From contig NZ_VOHA01000015.1 of NCBI RefSeq assembly GCF_007859315.1, forward strand, positions 117,717 through 181,716: a stretch of 64,000 nt of DNA, written 5' to 3'. Within the stretch, counting starts at the first letter, position 1. Every line of letters starts with the position of its first letter. Both the position numbers and the translations under genes were made by a program. Source of the stretch: Reyranella sp. CPCC 100927 (lineage in GTDB: Bacteria; Pseudomonadota; Alphaproteobacteria; Reyranellales; Reyranellaceae). The notes under the pieces are model-generated. The model was not told the DNA's origin, ran no database searches, and saw only the letters and a program-made list of their open reading frames with translations. This document shows positions 63,174-64,000 of this stretch, one piece after another.

Positions 63174-63548
63174 CTACTCAGCCGCGGTCAGCTCGATGGC
63201 GATGACTGTCGCTGCCTGGGCATCGGCGGCCGCACCATTCCACGCGTAGCCATTCCACGCATAGCCATTCCACAACGTGCCGTTCCATGTGAGGCCGTTC
63301 AAAGCCAGGCCGTTCTTCATGAAGCCGTTGAGGACCAGGCCGTTGCGCGCGACGCCATTCCACGCCGAGCCGTTGGGCTCGATGCCGTTCAGGGCCGTGC
63401 CATTGAACGGAATGCCATTCAGTTCGAGGCCGTTCAGTTCGAGGCCGTTCATCCTGGCACCGTTGGGCTGCATGCCGGCGCTGGCAGGGTGGGCGACGGC
63501 CACGGCGGCGGCGGCGAAGAGGGCGGCGATGAGAGTCTTGCGCAGCAT
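63174..63548 (-). CDS. Secreted protein of sixteen Asn-Gly five-residue repeats
   Basis: A 124-residue exported protein. The signal peptide [20 protein letters not shown]... is cleaved near ASAG. From residue 25 come sixteen uninterrupted five-residue units of the form x-[L/W]-N-G-[L/I/Y/T/V], for example [15 protein letters not shown], with no gaps, then a short tail [16 protein letters not shown]. Asn-Gly is invariant. The DNA period is 15 bases. ATG 63548 has GGGAGA about 6 bases upstream. The pattern suggests a stacked solenoid related to pentapeptide-repeat folds. No enzymatic domain; function unknown. Confidence 0.85.
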   Translation of the reverse strand: MLRKTLIAALFAAAAVAVAHPASAGMQPNGARMNGLELNGLELNGIPFNGTALNGIEPNGSAWNGVARNGLVLNGFMKNGLALNGLTWNGTLWNGYAWNGYAWNGAAADAQAATVIAIELTAAE

Positions 63549-63948
63549 GGGTATCTCCCTTGATTTGGAAGAGGGCTGAAATTGCCCTCTGTTGATGGGA
63601 GCAACCCTATCGGCGGCGCGTATCGCCACGATGTCGCCCGCCCGGCTCATGTGTACCGTCTGTATCGGCACAGGCCGGGGGCGTGGCCGGTTTGGCACCG
63701 CGCAAGCCGGTACGGCGGACGCGGCCCTGTGCGGGAGGGCAAGCGGAAAACAATCGGGTTGTCCCGGCATCCCGCCCCGGAAATTCCATATCGAGGCGCC
63801 GGGACCCGATCGTGCACCCAGGCGCTCGACCGCGCGCCCTGACGACAAAGCTCAAGCGTCGTTCCGCAGGGACGAGATCATCGAGCGCAGGATCACGTCA
63901 TCTTCCGCGACCGGCGTGACAGTCGCTGGTTGACTTGTCCGACCGGGC
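63549..63948. other. Intergenic region, no gene recognised
   Basis: Between the repeat-protein gene and the partial gene at the window edge. Frames here are Arg/Pro-rich and without ribosome sites. It should contain the repeat-protein promoter on the minus strand; no clear -35/-10 pair was found. Confidence 0.45.

Positions 63949-64000
<52 letters not shown>

Overview
The window is GC-rich bacterial chromosome, most likely from an alphaproteobacterium of the Rhodospirillales/Hyphomicrobiales kind. The main reason is the block rplU-rpmA-obgE-proB-proA-...-nadD-rsfS-rlmH, which is typical of that class. The single-chain methylmalonyl-CoA mutase with MeaB, an Atm1-type exporter, a Bug/TctC binding protein and many GTG starts fit as well. 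No species can be named from sequence alone.

Layout. 0-5 kb: an SDR tail and the PrkA-YeaH-SpoVR stress module (minus strand). 5.9-22.5 kb: a MalY/PatB-like lyase, a LysR regulator with a perfect operator dyad, then a tightly overlapping plus-strand operon (peptide/opine-type ABC importer, hydantoinase A and B, a D-threonine-aldolase-like PLP enzyme), followed by a kinase-like phosphotransferase, an N-acyl-D-amino-acid deacylase relative and a zinc alcohol dehydrogenase. Together these look like uptake and breakdown of cyclic amides and D-amino-acid derivatives. 22.6-26.4 kb: a TRAP transporter with a TauD-type dioxygenase. 26.5-27.5 kb: tandem cold-shock genes with duplicated leaders. 27.5-40.8 kb: a TctC-type protein, a HAD phosphatase, an SRPBCC-cyclase fusion, an esterase, methylmalonyl-CoA mutase, an Atm1-like exporter, MeaB and small conserved genes.

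40.8-48.5 kb (minus strand): the ribosome/proline/NAD housekeeping operon. It contains three copies of an undescribed secreted four-cysteine protein family, two of them wedged between proA and nadD by GTGA overlaps. rsfS appears to start at ATT.

49.1-56.2 kb: a tRNA-Ser(CGA) followed by an AT-richer accessory block with two genes: a 199-residue PD-(D/E)XK-like protein and a 1999-residue nuclease-STAND-NTPase-helical-repeat protein with the architecture of antiviral STAND (Avs) sensors. This is the best candidate in the window for a little-described defence system.

56.5-64 kb: a patchwork of an isochorismatase-type hydrolase with a divergent LysR gene, a membrane adenylate cyclase, a DUF1993 protein, an NlpC/P60 hydrolase and a ParE/RHH toxin-antitoxin pair. 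It also holds gene remnants, a nested inverted-repeat element, and a secreted protein made of sixteen Asn-Gly five-residue repeats. The window ends inside a glycine-run coding sequence (a GCC/GGC tract).
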